A stretch of 64,000 nt of DNA from a bacterium BMS3Abin14. GTDB taxonomy: Bacteria > BMS3Abin14. Shown here one piece after another: positions 51,613-60,646 of this stretch (position 1 is the first letter of the stretch; each line of letters starts with the position of its first letter). A program made the position numbers and the translations under genes. The stretch is taken from NCBI GenBank assembly GCA_002897695.1, contig BDTG01000010.1, forward strand, positions 89,671 to 153,670, written 5' to 3'. The notes under the pieces are model-generated. The model had not been told where the DNA came from, did not search any database, and saw only the letters and a program-made list of their open reading frames with translations.

Positions 51613-52884
51613 ATGGACATCCTGATCGTAGGCCTGAGTCACAAGACGGCCCCAGTTGAAGTAAGGGAAAAAGTCTCCTTCTCGGGCGATAGCCTGACGG
51701 AGGGATTAAAGGCCCTTACCAACTGTCCCCATGTCTCAGAGGTGCTCATCGTCTCGACCTGCAACCGTGTTGAGATATACAGCTGTGTCATGAAAAGCTG
51801 CATTGACGGAGCCCGTGAAGAGATCGCCGATTTTCTCTCCAAATTTCATGACGTCCCACGGGACCAGCTCGATCCACACCTTTACATGAAGTCCGGGGAA
51901 GAGGCGGTAAAACACATTTTCAGGGTTTCTTCCAGCCTGGATTCCATGATGGTTGGCGAGCCGCAGATCCTTGGGCAGGTCAAGGATGCCTATAACTGTG
52001 CAACCCATGTACATGTGACAGGGAACATCCTCAATCGGCTTTTGCACAAGGCTTTCTCTGTGGCAAAGAGGGTCAGGACGGAAACGCGGATCGCCACGAG
52101 CGCTGTGTCCATTTCCTTCGCGGCGGTGGAGCTGGCCAGGAAAATATTCGGTGATCTTGCAGGGAAAACGATCATGCTCATAGGGGCGGGAGAGATGGCC
52201 GAGTTGGCGGCCAGGCACCTTATGGCCAACGGTGTAGAACACATCCTGGTTGTCAACAGGACACTTAAGAAAGCGGAGGCCCTTGCCGAGGAGTTCAGAG
52301 GATCTGCGGTTTCCCTGGAGGAGATGGAAAACCACCTTGACATGGCGGACATCGTCATCAGCTCCACCGGCGCTCCAACCACCCTTATCGACAAAAAAAT
52401 GGTCCAGGGGGTTATCAGAAGAAGAAAACACCGCCCAATGTTTTTTATTGATATCGCGGTGCCGAGAGACATCGATCCAGCGGTAAACCAGGTTGAAAAC
52501 GTGTATGCCTACGATATAGATGACCTGGAAGAGGTCGTTAAGGCGAATATTAAAACGAGGGGGAAGGAGGCGGCACGTGCGGAGGAGATTGTTATCCAGG
52601 AGGTGAAACAGTTCCATGACTGGATGCTGTCGCGTGATGTTTTCCCTACCATAGTCACCCTGAGAGCGTGGGCTGAGGATGTACGGAGGTCAGAGCTCGA
52701 AAAAACGATGAAAAAGATGGAGGATCTTTCCGCTGCGGACAGAAAAAGGATTGAGGCGATGACTGAGGCCATCCTCAACAAGATCCTGCACCGGCCCATC
52801 GTCAGTATCAAGCATGCATCCCATTCCCCCGACGGAGGAAAGTTTCTGGAAGCTGCCAGGGAGATGTTTGGCCTGAAGGAGTGA
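51613..52884 (+). CDS. hemA: Glutamyl-tRNA reductase
   Basis: HemA reduces glutamyl-tRNA to glutamate-1-semialdehyde, the first step of C5 tetrapyrrole synthesis. The 423-residue protein has the catalytic Cys in IVSTCNRVEIYS, GEPQILGQVKDAY, the NADPH fold MLIGAGEMAELAARHL and a C-terminal dimerisation helix. It is followed by hemC, hemD and hemB, though a 320-base repeat-filled gap separates it from hemC. Confidence 0.97.
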   Translation: MDILIVGLSHKTAPVEVREKVSFSGDSLTEGLKALTNCPHVSEVLIVSTCNRVEIYSCVMKSCIDGAREEIADFLSKFHDVPRDQLDPHLYMKSGEEAVKHIFRVSSSLDSMMVGEPQILGQVKDAYNCATHVHVTGNILNRLLHKAFSVAKRVRTETRIATSAVSISFAAVELARKIFGDLAGKTIMLIGAGEMAELAARHLMANGVEHILVVNRTLKKAEALAEEFRGSAVSLEEMENHLDMADIVISSTGAPTTLIDKKMVQGVIRRRKHRPMFFIDIAVPRDIDPAVNQVENVYAYDIDDLEEVVKANIKTRGKEAARAEEIVIQEVKQFHDWMLSRDVFPTIVTLRAWAEDVRRSELEKTMKKMEDLSAADRKRIEAMTEAILNKILHRPIVSIKHASHSPDGGKFLEAAREMFGLKE

Positions 52885-52905
52885 TTGGGGAGTGTGGCAA
52901 ATACA

Positions 52906-52926
52906 GTCCAGGGTCCAGAGTCCAGA
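52906..52926 (+). repeat. Heptamer array, GTCCAGN x3
   Basis: GTCCAGG, GTCCAGA, GTCCAGA in tandem, 22 bases past the hemA stop. The opposite-strand form TCTGGAC recurs 220 bases later, so the two arrays face each other. Confidence 0.85.
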
Positions 52927-52984
52927 GGAGGAAAGCAGACGCGGAGAGTCTATTCCTTTCATTGCGGACCGATGACTGGGTGAC

Positions 52985-53069
52985 TGTCACGCCGAAGTCT
53001 GAAAGACATAGCGGAAGCAATCCCGCGTGCCGAGACTGTTTTGGCACAGACAGCGGCCTCGCAGTGACA
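52985..53069. repeat. Degenerate CGTCATTGCGAG-type dispersed repeat
   Basis: The element begins TGTCACGCCGAAG, has a centre with GCGGAAGCAATCCCG, and ends CCTCGCAGTGACA, so its ends are inverted (TGTCAC...GTGACA). This resembles a widespread intergenic repeat in deltaproteobacteria and other phyla, of the type TGTCATTGCGAG...GAAGCAATCTC...CTCGCAATGACA, here decayed. Confidence 0.6.
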
Positions 53070-53143
53070 AACGAGCCTCCCGGTGTCGGAGACAGGGGGT
53101 GGAATTTGAAGGAAATATCGAAGTATCGAAGTTCCAATTTTAC

Positions 53144-53171
53144 ACTGGACTCTGGACTCTGGACTCTGGAC
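53144..53171 (-). repeat. Heptamer array, NCTGGAC x4
   Basis: ACTGGAC followed by three perfect TCTGGAC units, 33 bases upstream of the hemC start. Confidence 0.9.
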
Positions 53172-53204
53172 TTTTAATTACTGGGAATTTTTCGGAGGGA
53201 ATTA

Positions 53205-54140
53205 GTGGATAATAAACTCAGGATCGGCACAAGAGGCAGCCAGTTGGCCCTGTGGCAGGCTAACTGGATCAAGGAAAACCTTGTCAGGACCCATCCGGAC
53301 CTGGATGTGGAAATTGTCAGGATCAAGACCACGGGCGACAAAATTCTGGATGTGCCCCTGGCCCTGGTCGGCGGCAAGGGACTTTTCGTGAAAGAGATTG
53401 AAACTGCCCTTCTGGACGGTCTCATCGATCTGGCGGTTCACAGCATGAAGGACGTGCCTACCGAGTTTCCCGACGGCCTTGGGATCGTGGCAACCTCCAG
53501 GAGAGAGGACCCGCGGGACGCTCTCCTGTCCCGGAACAATGTCAGCCTTGAAGACCTTCCCCGTGGGGCGACGATCGGGACCTCCAGCCTGCGCAGGCAA
53601 GCCCAGTTTCTCCAATTGCGGAATGATCTCAAAATTGAACCCCTCAGAGGAAACATCAATACCCGGCTCAGGAAACTCAAGGAAGGGCAGTACGATGCCA
53701 TCATACTGGCCTACGCCGGAGTCAAAAGGCTGGGTTGGGAGGATGAGGTTACACAGATACTTGAACCGGACATTATTCTTCCGGCCATCGGCCAGGGCGC
53801 CTTGGGGATCGAGGCCAGGCTGGACGATGCCGGGACTCTCGGTCGCATCATCTTCCTGAACGACCCCGAGACCTCCGCCCGCGTTTCTGCCGAGAGGGCT
53901 TTCCTCAAGCGTCTGGAGGGAGGATGCCAGGTACCCATCGCGGCCTACGCTACCCTTGACGACGACCGGATCACGCTGAAGGGCCTGGTCGCCCGGGTGG
54001 ATGGGAAGAAGACCGTTGTCAGGGATGCGACGGGTCATTTGTCCGAGGCGCTCTCCCTGGGCACTCGACTTGCCGAGGAGATTCTCGACCATGGCGGCAG
54101 GGAGATCCTTGAGGAAGTTTACGCCAGAGAACTATCCTGA
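53205..54140 (+). CDS. hemC: Porphobilinogen deaminase (hydroxymethylbilane synthase)
   Basis: HemC joins four porphobilinogens into hydroxymethylbilane. The 311-residue protein has RIGTRGSQLALWQA, AVHSMKDVPTEFPDGL, GTSSLRRQAQFL and the dipyrromethane cofactor Cys in LEGGCQVPIAAYA. The GTG start has GGAGGGA just upstream. The downstream hemD starts ten bases after its stop. Confidence 0.97.
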   Translation: MDNKLRIGTRGSQLALWQANWIKENLVRTHPDLDVEIVRIKTTGDKILDVPLALVGGKGLFVKEIETALLDGLIDLAVHSMKDVPTEFPDGLGIVATSRREDPRDALLSRNNVSLEDLPRGATIGTSSLRRQAQFLQLRNDLKIEPLRGNINTRLRKLKEGQYDAIILAYAGVKRLGWEDEVTQILEPDIILPAIGQGALGIEARLDDAGTLGRIIFLNDPETSARVSAERAFLKRLEGGCQVPIAAYATLDDDRITLKGLVARVDGKKTVVRDATGHLSEALSLGTRLAEEILDHGGREILEEVYARELS

Positions 54141-54150
54141 GGCCCCTGAA

Positions 54151-54942
54151 ATGAGTGCTATTAGCAAGGGGATGCTGAAGGGGGTCGGCGTTCTGGTCAC
54201 CAGGTCGAAAGATCAGGCAGAAGAGATGGTTGAAAAAATGGAGGACATGGGTGCGATAGTCTACCACATACCAGCCATCACCATTCTGCCCGTTCCCGTA
54301 CCGACAGGGCTTCGTGAGGCCATAAGCCGCATCCTGACCTATGACGCCGTCATCTTTACCTCCACCAATGGGGTGGAGATTTTTTACGATCACCTCACGG
54401 ACGCCGGAATCTCACCTTACGACATCCCCGGCGCCGTTTGCGTGGGTCCCAAAACTGCCGCAGCGTGGGAAGAAGTCGGTGGTCGAACGGAAAAAATTCC
54501 CGAACGCTTCTCTGGTTCGGAGATTGCCGACCTGTTGGGACCCGACCTGACGGGGAAGTCCTACCTGATCCTCAGACCGGAGGTAGTCAGATCAGAGCTG
54601 GGCGCCATGCTTGTCGAGGCGGGGGCCGTAATTGATGAGGTCGTCCTGTACCGTACAGTGAGTAACCGGGACGGTGGCCCGCGATTGCGTGCACTGGTTG
54701 ATCGGCATGCCGTTGGAGTGATGACCTTCACCAGCCCATCGTCGGTCCATGGGATCGTGAGTCTCCTGCACGGGATAAAATCCATCCGGGCCATTTTGTG
54801 CCTCTGCATCGGTCCAACGACCGCCGCCGCGGCCAGGGCGGCCGGATTTGTGAATGTCCATTATCCGGACGATTACACGGTGGAAGGAATGCTTGAGATG
54901 CTCCCCTGTGTTTATAGCGAGGGGACGAAAGGGGGAAGTTGA
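54151..54942 (+). CDS. hemD: Uroporphyrinogen-III synthase
   Basis: HemD closes hydroxymethylbilane to uroporphyrinogen III. The 263-residue protein has the two-domain fold of this poorly conserved family: GVLVTRSKDQAEEMVEKMEDMGA, DAVIFTSTNGVEIF, VGPKTAAAWEEVG, TFTSPSSVHGIV and CIGPTTAAAARAAG. The ATG at 54151 lies after the hemC stop; an earlier in-frame start lies inside hemC. It is not fused to cobA, unlike many deltaproteobacterial HemD proteins. Confidence 0.94.
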   Translation: MSAISKGMLKGVGVLVTRSKDQAEEMVEKMEDMGAIVYHIPAITILPVPVPTGLREAISRILTYDAVIFTSTNGVEIFYDHLTDAGISPYDIPGAVCVGPKTAAAWEEVGGRTEKIPERFSGSEIADLLGPDLTGKSYLILRPEVVRSELGAMLVEAGAVIDEVVLYRTVSNRDGGPRLRALVDRHAVGVMTFTSPSSVHGIVSLLHGIKSIRAILCLCIGPTTAAAARAAGFVNVHYPDDYTVEGMLEMLPCVYSEGTKGGS

Positions 54943-54945
54943 GAC

Positions 54946-55917
54946 ATGCAGTATCCCATATACAGACCCCGAAGAATGAGGCGGACGGAGACCCTGCGGC
55001 GAATGATGAGGGAAACACGTCTCTCTGTCGACAACCTGATCAACCCGTTGTTTGTGGTGCGGGGCAAGGGTGTTCGCAAGGAGATCACCACAATGCCGGG
55101 CGTCTGCCAGTTTTCGGTGGACGAGGTTGTAAAGGAATGCCGTGAGATTTTCTCCCTGGGAATCCCATCGGTGATCCTTTTCGGAATCCCCGATACGAAG
55201 GATGATCAGGCGAGCGAGGCCTACGATTCCCACGGTGTGGTCCAGGAGGCGGTGACCGCAATCAAAAACGCGGTCCCGGATCTCGTCATCATTACCGATG
55301 TATGCCTTTGCGAATATACCAGCCACGGCCACTGTGGAATTGTCGAGAATGGTCAGATTCTCAACGACCCGACCCTGGAATTGCTGGCCATGACCGCTGT
55401 TTCCCATGCCAGGGCCGGCGCCGATGTTGTGGGGCCATCGGATATGATGGACGGGAGAGTCGCGGCCATCAGGGATGCCCTGGATGATGAGGGGTTTTCC
55501 GATACCATCATCATGTCCTACGCGGTAAAATACGCGTCCAGCTTCTACGGGCCCTTCAGGGAAGCAGCGGAATCAGCGCCGCAGTTCGGCGACAGAAGGG
55601 CCTACCAGATGGATCCTCCCAATGCCCAGGAGGCGCTGCGGGAGGCGGGGCTCGATATCGAGGAGGGCGCCGATATAATCATGGTTAAGCCGGCCCTGCC
55701 CTATCTTGACATAATTTCCAACGTCCGGGAGAGGTTCGACATGCCGCTGGCCGCCTACAACGTAAGCGGGGAATATTCCATGGTCAAGGCTGGAGCCAGG
55801 CTCGGATGGATCGACGGGGAGAAAGTAATGATGGAGTCTCTCATATCCATAAAGAGGGCAGGTGCAAGCATGATCCTGACCTATTTTGCCAAAGAGGCCG
55901 CCAGACTGCTGGTATAG
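54946..55917 (+). CDS. hemB: Delta-aminolevulinic acid dehydratase (porphobilinogen synthase)
   Basis: HemB condenses two 5-aminolevulinates to porphobilinogen. The 323-residue protein has a zinc-type Cys cluster ([15 protein letters not shown]), [14 protein letters not shown], and the two catalytic lysines in SYAVKYAS and [10 protein letters not shown]. It follows hemD by three bases. A 15-bp duplication spans its stop codon and is reported separately. Confidence 0.97.
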   Translation: MQYPIYRPRRMRRTETLRRMMRETRLSVDNLINPLFVVRGKGVRKEITTMPGVCQFSVDEVVKECREIFSLGIPSVILFGIPDTKDDQASEAYDSHGVVQEAVTAIKNAVPDLVIITDVCLCEYTSHGHCGIVENGQILNDPTLELLAMTAVSHARAGADVVGPSDMMDGRVAAIRDALDDEGFSDTIIMSYAVKYASSFYGPFREAAESAPQFGDRRAYQMDPPNAQEALREAGLDIEEGADIIMVKPALPYLDIISNVRERFDMPLAAYNVSGEYSMVKAGARLGWIDGEKVMMESLISIKRAGASMILTYFAKEAARLLV

Positions 55918-55947
55918 AAACTGCTGGTATAGAACAGGGGTTTATAC

Positions 55948-56376
55948 ATGGTCAGGATTCTGGGAATTGACTGGGGTGAGAGGCGTGTCGGGGTTGCCCT
56001 GAGCGATGAGAGCCGTACTATTGCTTCGCCCCACTCCGTCATTGTCCGGTCCCCTTCCATAAATAAGGACCTGGGCAGGATACTCAAGCTGGTGGGTGAA
56101 CATGATGTTGCATGCGTGGTCGTCGGGAATCCAATAACTATGGATGGAACTCAGGGCCCCGCCGCCGACAAGGTTGAGAAGATCGTCGGTAAACTCCGGA
56201 ACCTGCTGGATGTTCCGGTAGTAACGTGGGACGAGAGGTTAAGTACCGCAGAGGCACAGAAGGTGCTTATAGACGGGGATGTGTCCAGGCGGAAGAGAAA
56301 AAAAATAGTGGACAGGGTTGCCGCGGCCCTGATCCTGCAGACTTATCTTGACAGTGGTTCGTGGAGAGAAAATTGA
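55948..56376 (+). CDS. ruvX: RuvX/YqgF pre-16S rRNA nuclease
   Basis: YqgF proteins have an RNase H-like fold and process the 16S rRNA 5' end. The 142-residue protein shows ILGIDWGERRVGVALSDE with the first Asp, VVVGNPITMDGTQGPAA, and the terminal WDERLSTAEAQ with DRVAAALILQTYL. All are typical. It overlaps mltG, the usual neighbour. Confidence 0.95.
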   Translation: MVRILGIDWGERRVGVALSDESRTIASPHSVIVRSPSINKDLGRILKLVGEHDVACVVVGNPITMDGTQGPAADKVEKIVGKLRNLLDVPVVTWDERLSTAEAQKVLIDGDVSRRKRKKIVDRVAAALILQTYLDSGSWREN

Positions 56377-57395
56377 GGATTGGCCGAAGACGGCAAAAGA
56401 GGGTTTTTATCCCTGTTCTGTTGGTCATCGGGGTTCTGGTTGTGGTCCTGATGTCCGTTCGTCTGTTTCTGGCCTGGAATACCCCGGCTGAGGACCCGGG
56501 CAGGGATGTGTCAATCGAGATTCCGAGCGGAACGACCTTGATGCTGGCCGCTGAAAAACTGCATGATGAGGGGGTTATCCGTTCCATCAGGTCGTTTGTG
56601 CTGCTGGGAAAGATCAAGGGCCTAACCGGCAAGGTGCAGGCCGGCGAACTCAAGTTTCGGACGGACATGACCCCGGCAGAGGTGCTGAATGTCCTTTCCC
56701 AGGGAAAAGCTATCGCCTATTCTGTCACCATTCCCGAGGGATTCACGGTTCGGCAGATAGCCAGGCTGTTGGATTCAAAGGGCCTTGGGGATGAACAGCG
56801 TTTCCTCTCCCTCGCGGAAGATCCGGTATTTTCGAGATCGTTGGGCGTTCCTGCCGACAGGCTGGAAGGGTTCCTGTTCCCCGACACCTATTTCTGGCCG
56901 AAAGGGATGCCTGAGGAGGACCTTCTTGCCAGGATGGTATCACGATACCGGAAGGTGTTCGACGATGGGATGAAAAAACGGGCGGCCGAAATGGGTATGA
57001 CAGAATTGGAGACCGTTACCCTGGCATCCATTGTGGAAAGGGAGACCGGTGTGGCTAGTGAAAGGCCCCTGGTCTCGGCTGTTTTTCATAACCGCCTTAA
57101 AAAAGGATATCGTCTCCAGACCGATCCTACGGTGATCTACGGGCTTGGCGCGAGATTTGATGGGAACCTGACAAGGAAAGAGTTGAGGAAGGATACTCCC
57201 TACAACACCTATACCCGAAAAGGGCTGCCTCCCGGGCCCATCGCCAATCCAGGCGAGGCGGCCCTGAAAGCTGCCCTCTATCCGGCGGATGTGCCATATC
57301 TGTATTTCGTCGCCAGGGGCGACGGGACCCACGTTTTCAGCAGAACCCTGGTGGAGCACAACAGGGCTGTCAGGAAGTATCAGATCAAGAACTGA
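56373..57395 (+). CDS. mltG: Endolytic murein transglycosylase MltG
   Basis: MltG cuts nascent glycan strands and sets their length. The protein (about 340 residues) has a short basic start, one membrane helix, a LysM-like region and the YceG catalytic core with LASIVERETGVASERPLVSAVFHNRLKKGYRLQTDPTVIYGLG. The catalytic Glu is in ERET and the closing YNTYTRKGLPPGPIANPG is intact. I prefer TTG 56373, which overlaps the ruvX stop; a GTG at 56361 is also possible. Confidence 0.94.
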   Translation: MRIGRRRQKRVFIPVLLVIGVLVVVLMSVRLFLAWNTPAEDPGRDVSIEIPSGTTLMLAAEKLHDEGVIRSIRSFVLLGKIKGLTGKVQAGELKFRTDMTPAEVLNVLSQGKAIAYSVTIPEGFTVRQIARLLDSKGLGDEQRFLSLAEDPVFSRSLGVPADRLEGFLFPDTYFWPKGMPEEDLLARMVSRYRKVFDDGMKKRAAEMGMTELETVTLASIVERETGVASERPLVSAVFHNRLKKGYRLQTDPTVIYGLGARFDGNLTRKELRKDTPYNTYTRKGLPPGPIANPGEAALKAALYPADVPYLYFVARGDGTHVFSRTLVEHNRAVRKYQIKN

Positions 57396-57500
57396 AAAGT
57401 TTGGGAGTTTGATGGTTTGAGGTTCAAACTACAAACGTCAAACTACAAACGTCAAACTAGCGACGTCCCGGGTCCCCGGTGTCAGAAACAGGGGACGGGA
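57396..57500. repeat. Heptamer arrays GTTTGAN and NTCAAAC, facing each other
   Basis: GTTTGAT and GGTTTGA (about 57405-57418) are followed by TTCAAAC, TACAAAC, GTCAAAC, TACAAAC and GTCAAAC (57424-57458). The last four form two 14-base repeats. This is a variant of the GTCCAAN family with A for the second C. A GTCCCGGGTCCCCGGTGTCAG stretch follows and resembles one in the hemA-hemC gap. Confidence 0.75.
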
Positions 57501-57521
57501 GGGACGTAGAGGAAGGAACTG

Positions 57522-58922
57522 ATGACTCCGGATCCGGCTCTGCTCGAGAAAATATTGAAGGTTCTCCTTTCATCGGGTGGGGAACTTGCGGATATCTTCT
57601 TTGAGGACACGGTCTCAAGGGTGTTGGAGGCAGAGGGCGAGGGGATGGAACGGGTTTCCTCGGGACGGGAGAGGGGAGCCGGGCTTCGGGTGGTTCGTAA
57701 TGGAGTGACCAGATTTGCCGCTACCGTGGATCTATCGCCTGAAACTCTCCTGGAACTGGCCCGGTATCTGGCCGCCGGGCCTGATCCGGGGGATGCGGTT
57801 TCGGTCCCCGATCTGGTGAAGCAGCCCTCCGGCCGCCTTGCCATGCTGGAAGACCCCTCTCTCCTCCTCCTGAAAACGAAAGGGAGAATGGTTCTCACGG
57901 CCCTCCACACGGCCCGGAAGTTCGACAGGCGCATTGTTCAGGCCAGGTCGATCTATCGCGAGACCGTCAGCCGTATTGTTGTTGCCAACTCCCTTGGCAT
58001 CCTCGCTGAGGATACCCGCGCCCATGGGATATTCATGGTTCAGGTTGTGGCTTCGGACGGTGAGCATCTCCAGGTGGGGTACGAGCCGCGGGGAGGAATT
58101 GGCGGGTTCGAGGTGTTCCGGGGACTGGATCCTGAGGAGATCTCGCTTGTGGCTGCCGGCAGGGCGATCTCCAGCCTCGATGCGCCCGAGGCCCCGTCGG
58201 GCAGAATGACGGTCGTCCTTTCCTCCGAGGCGGGCGGGACAATGGTTCACGAAGCTGTTGGGCACGGGCTGGAGGCGGATCTGAGCGACCAGGGGCTGTC
58301 CGTATATTCCGACATGCTCGGTGAGCAGGTTGCCGGCCCCCTCATCACGGTGGTGGACGATCCTACCATCCCGGGGCGGCGTGGTTCCTACAACATTGAC
58401 GATGAGGGGTTGCCTGGGGAACGGAAAGTGCTGGTAGAGAACGGAGTACTGAAAACCTATATGAATGACCTGTCCACCGCCCGGCGCGCAGGGGTTCCTC
58501 CCACCGGCAATGGACGGCGTGAGTCCTACCGTCATTGGCCCATCCCGAGGATGTCAAATACGATTATCCTTCCGGGGAAGGACGAGCCCGATGCGATTGT
58601 CCGGTCGGTCGATAGAGGGCTGTTCGTAAAAAAAATGGGCGGGGGCCAGGTAAACACCGTGACGGGTGATTTTGTCTTCGAGGTGAGTGAGGGATATCTC
58701 ATCGAGGGTGGCATGGTAGCTGAACCCGTGCGCGGCGCCACTCTTGCGGGAAACGGGCCTGAGGTGCTAAAGAGTGTGGACATGGTTGGGAGCGATCTGG
58801 GATTCGGGCTTGGGACCTGCGGAAAGGAAGGGCAGGGGGTGCCGGTGGGCGATGCGCAGCCCACCCTTAGAATTCCGGACATCGTTGTGGGTGGAAGAGA
58901 TTCGGGAGGTACTTCCGGTTGA
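57522..58922 (+). CDS. tldD: TldD-family metalloprotease
   Basis: TldD and TldE form a periplasmic-like barrel protease active on unfolded peptides. The 466-residue protein has the zinc-binding HEAVGHGLEAD (HExxxH), the upstream catalytic regions, and SGNGRRES-like GNGRRESYRHWPIPRMSN, typical of TldD. The inactive partner TldE (PmbA) is not adjacent. The stop overlaps the TTG of the HD-GYP gene. Confidence 0.93.
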   Translation: MTPDPALLEKILKVLLSSGGELADIFFEDTVSRVLEAEGEGMERVSSGRERGAGLRVVRNGVTRFAATVDLSPETLLELARYLAAGPDPGDAVSVPDLVKQPSGRLAMLEDPSLLLLKTKGRMVLTALHTARKFDRRIVQARSIYRETVSRIVVANSLGILAEDTRAHGIFMVQVVASDGEHLQVGYEPRGGIGGFEVFRGLDPEEISLVAAGRAISSLDAPEAPSGRMTVVLSSEAGGTMVHEAVGHGLEADLSDQGLSVYSDMLGEQVAGPLITVVDDPTIPGRRGSYNIDDEGLPGERKVLVENGVLKTYMNDLSTARRAGVPPTGNGRRESYRHWPIPRMSNTIILPGKDEPDAIVRSVDRGLFVKKMGGGQVNTVTGDFVFEVSEGYLIEGGMVAEPVRGATLAGNGPEVLKSVDMVGSDLGFGLGTCGKEGQGVPVGDAQPTLRIPDIVVGGRDSGGTSG

Positions 58923-60646
58923 AGATCCCCAGATTCATTGCAAACCTGTTTGGCCGTCCCTCGGCCCAGGAAAAACCGGAAGGGGAAGCTCCGCCGAGAC
59001 GCAGCCGAATCCTGTACCAGTTTCTTCTGGTGACGCTGGCCGTTTCGGTTATTCCCCTCCTGGCATCATCCTATAAACTGATGAAAATCAACAGGACGTT
59101 CCTTGAGGATGAGCTCCTGGCCCTTCACTCTCAGGTGGCCCACTCAACGGCGGGGGAGATCTCGACGGCCATGTCCACCATCCTGGGGGACATGGAACTG
59201 GTAGCCAAGGGCCAGGGTGGAGACAGCCCCCTCAACCGGAACGACAGGGAACGCGCCATGATCTTCTATCTCGATCAGTTCCCGGAGATCATCCGCCTTA
59301 CCCAGTATTCGTCCGGCGGCAAGGAACTGGCCCGGGTTTTTCGGGTCGGGCGTTCCAAGGTGCCCCCCATTGACCAGAAGTTAATAAAGAAAGCGGTGGA
59401 GGAATCCACCGCCGGAAAGACCTTTATCAGTGATCCGGTGATGCTGCCTAAACAGCATGTCCCGATCATCGTCGTGGGGTACCCCATATACGGACGGGAT
59501 GGCTCGATCCGATCCATGCTTCTCGGCGAGGTTACCCTGCAGAGGGTGCAGGAGATCGTTGAGAGGATCAATATCCGCCGTCAGGGCAACGCCTACGTGG
59601 TGGACCGGAGGGGCATCCTCATTGCCCATCGGTCCCTCGACAGGGTGGCCAAAGCTGAGGACATGAGTTCTGTTGAAATTGTGGGAAAATTCCTGCTTGC
59701 AGGTGTCAGTGCGGGAACTATCCCGTTCAGGAACAAAATGGGCGAAGACATGGTTGGGTCCTACGCCAACGTAAAGGGGCTGGGTTGGGGGGTGGTCGTC
59801 CAGGAACCTCGCCGGGATGCCTACATCACCCTGCGGCAAATGACAATTCAGACCCTGATCTGGGCAATCGTCGCCATCTTTGCAGCGATGATAGCCAGTA
59901 CCCTGCTCGCTATCCGTCTGGCCAGGCCCATCGGAGTCCTCGCCGCGGGGGCCATGTCCCTGGCCAGGGGAAACTTTCATGAGCGTGTAAAGGTTTCGTC
60001 GAAGAACGAACTGGGTCAGTTGGCCCAGTCCTTTAACTACATGGCATCCCAGGTGGAGCTCCATGACAAGAATCTCAGAGAGCTTTTCATCAGCACCACC
60101 AAGGCGCTCGCGGCTGCCATCGACGCCAAGGATCCATACACAAGGGGACATTCCCAGCGGGTCGCTCAGATCAGCCTTGAACTCGCCAAGGAGATGGGGC
60201 TGTCCCCATCCGAGCAGCAGAAGGTCAACATCGCCGCACTGCTGCACGACGTCGGAAAGATCGGCATTGAGGATGTGATCCTGAAAAAACCCACCAAACT
60301 GACAGAGGAGGAGTACGGAATAATCCAGCAGCATCCCCGCTGGGGAGCCATGATCATGGGGCATATCCGACAGCTGAAGGATATTATACCCGGCATCAAG
60401 TATCATCACGAGCGCCTGGACGGCACCGGTTATCCGGAGAAGCTGAGCGGGACGCAGATACCTCTCCTCGCCAGGATTATCGCCGTGGCCGATACTTTCG
60501 ATGCCATGACCAGCGATCGTCTGTATCAGAAGGCCATGGACACACAGTTTGTTGCCGACAAACTGGTTGAATGGCAAGGCACCCGCTATGACCCGGCGGT
60601 AGTAGCCGCGATGATCAGGGTCTATCCAAGGATTATCAACACCTGA
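58919..60646 (+). CDS. Membrane HD-GYP protein with Cache-like sensor and HAMP domain
   Basis: The 575-residue protein has an N-terminal membrane helix, a periplasmic double-Cache-like sensor (about 50-300), a second helix (about 310-335), a HAMP domain and an HD-GYP domain (about 395-560). The latter shows HSQRVAQIS, HDVGKIGI, HHERLDGTGYPEKLSG and DTFDAMTSDR. HD-GYP enzymes hydrolyse cyclic di-GMP or related dinucleotides, so it should lower the second messenger in response to an outside signal. The TTG start overlaps the tldD stop. The FecR-domain gene overlaps its end. Confidence 0.93.
   Translation: MKIPRFIANLFGRPSAQEKPEGEAPPRRSRILYQFLLVTLAVSVIPLLASSYKLMKINRTFLEDELLALHSQVAHSTAGEISTAMSTILGDMELVAKGQGGDSPLNRNDRERAMIFYLDQFPEIIRLTQYSSGGKELARVFRVGRSKVPPIDQKLIKKAVEESTAGKTFISDPVMLPKQHVPIIVVGYPIYGRDGSIRSMLLGEVTLQRVQEIVERINIRRQGNAYVVDRRGILIAHRSLDRVAKAEDMSSVEIVGKFLLAGVSAGTIPFRNKMGEDMVGSYANVKGLGWGVVVQEPRRDAYITLRQMTIQTLIWAIVAIFAAMIASTLLAIRLARPIGVLAAGAMSLARGNFHERVKVSSKNELGQLAQSFNYMASQVELHDKNLRELFISTTKALAAAIDAKDPYTRGHSQRVAQISLELAKEMGLSPSEQQKVNIAALLHDVGKIGIEDVILKKPTKLTEEEYGIIQQHPRWGAMIMGHIRQLKDIIPGIKYHHERLDGTGYPEKLSGTQIPLLARIIAVADTFDAMTSDRLYQKAMDTQFVADKLVEWQGTRYDPAVVAAMIRVYPRIINT

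Larger units (their letters stand above)
52885..53204. other. Repeat-filled gap between hemA and hemC
   Basis: The gap is made almost entirely of repeats: a heptamer array (52906-52926), a degenerate dispersed element (52985-53069), a CCCGGTGTCGGAGACAGGGG stretch (about 53079-53098; a similar one lies near 57478) and a second heptamer array (53144-53171). No gene is present. GGAGGGA precedes the hemC GTG. Confidence 0.75.
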
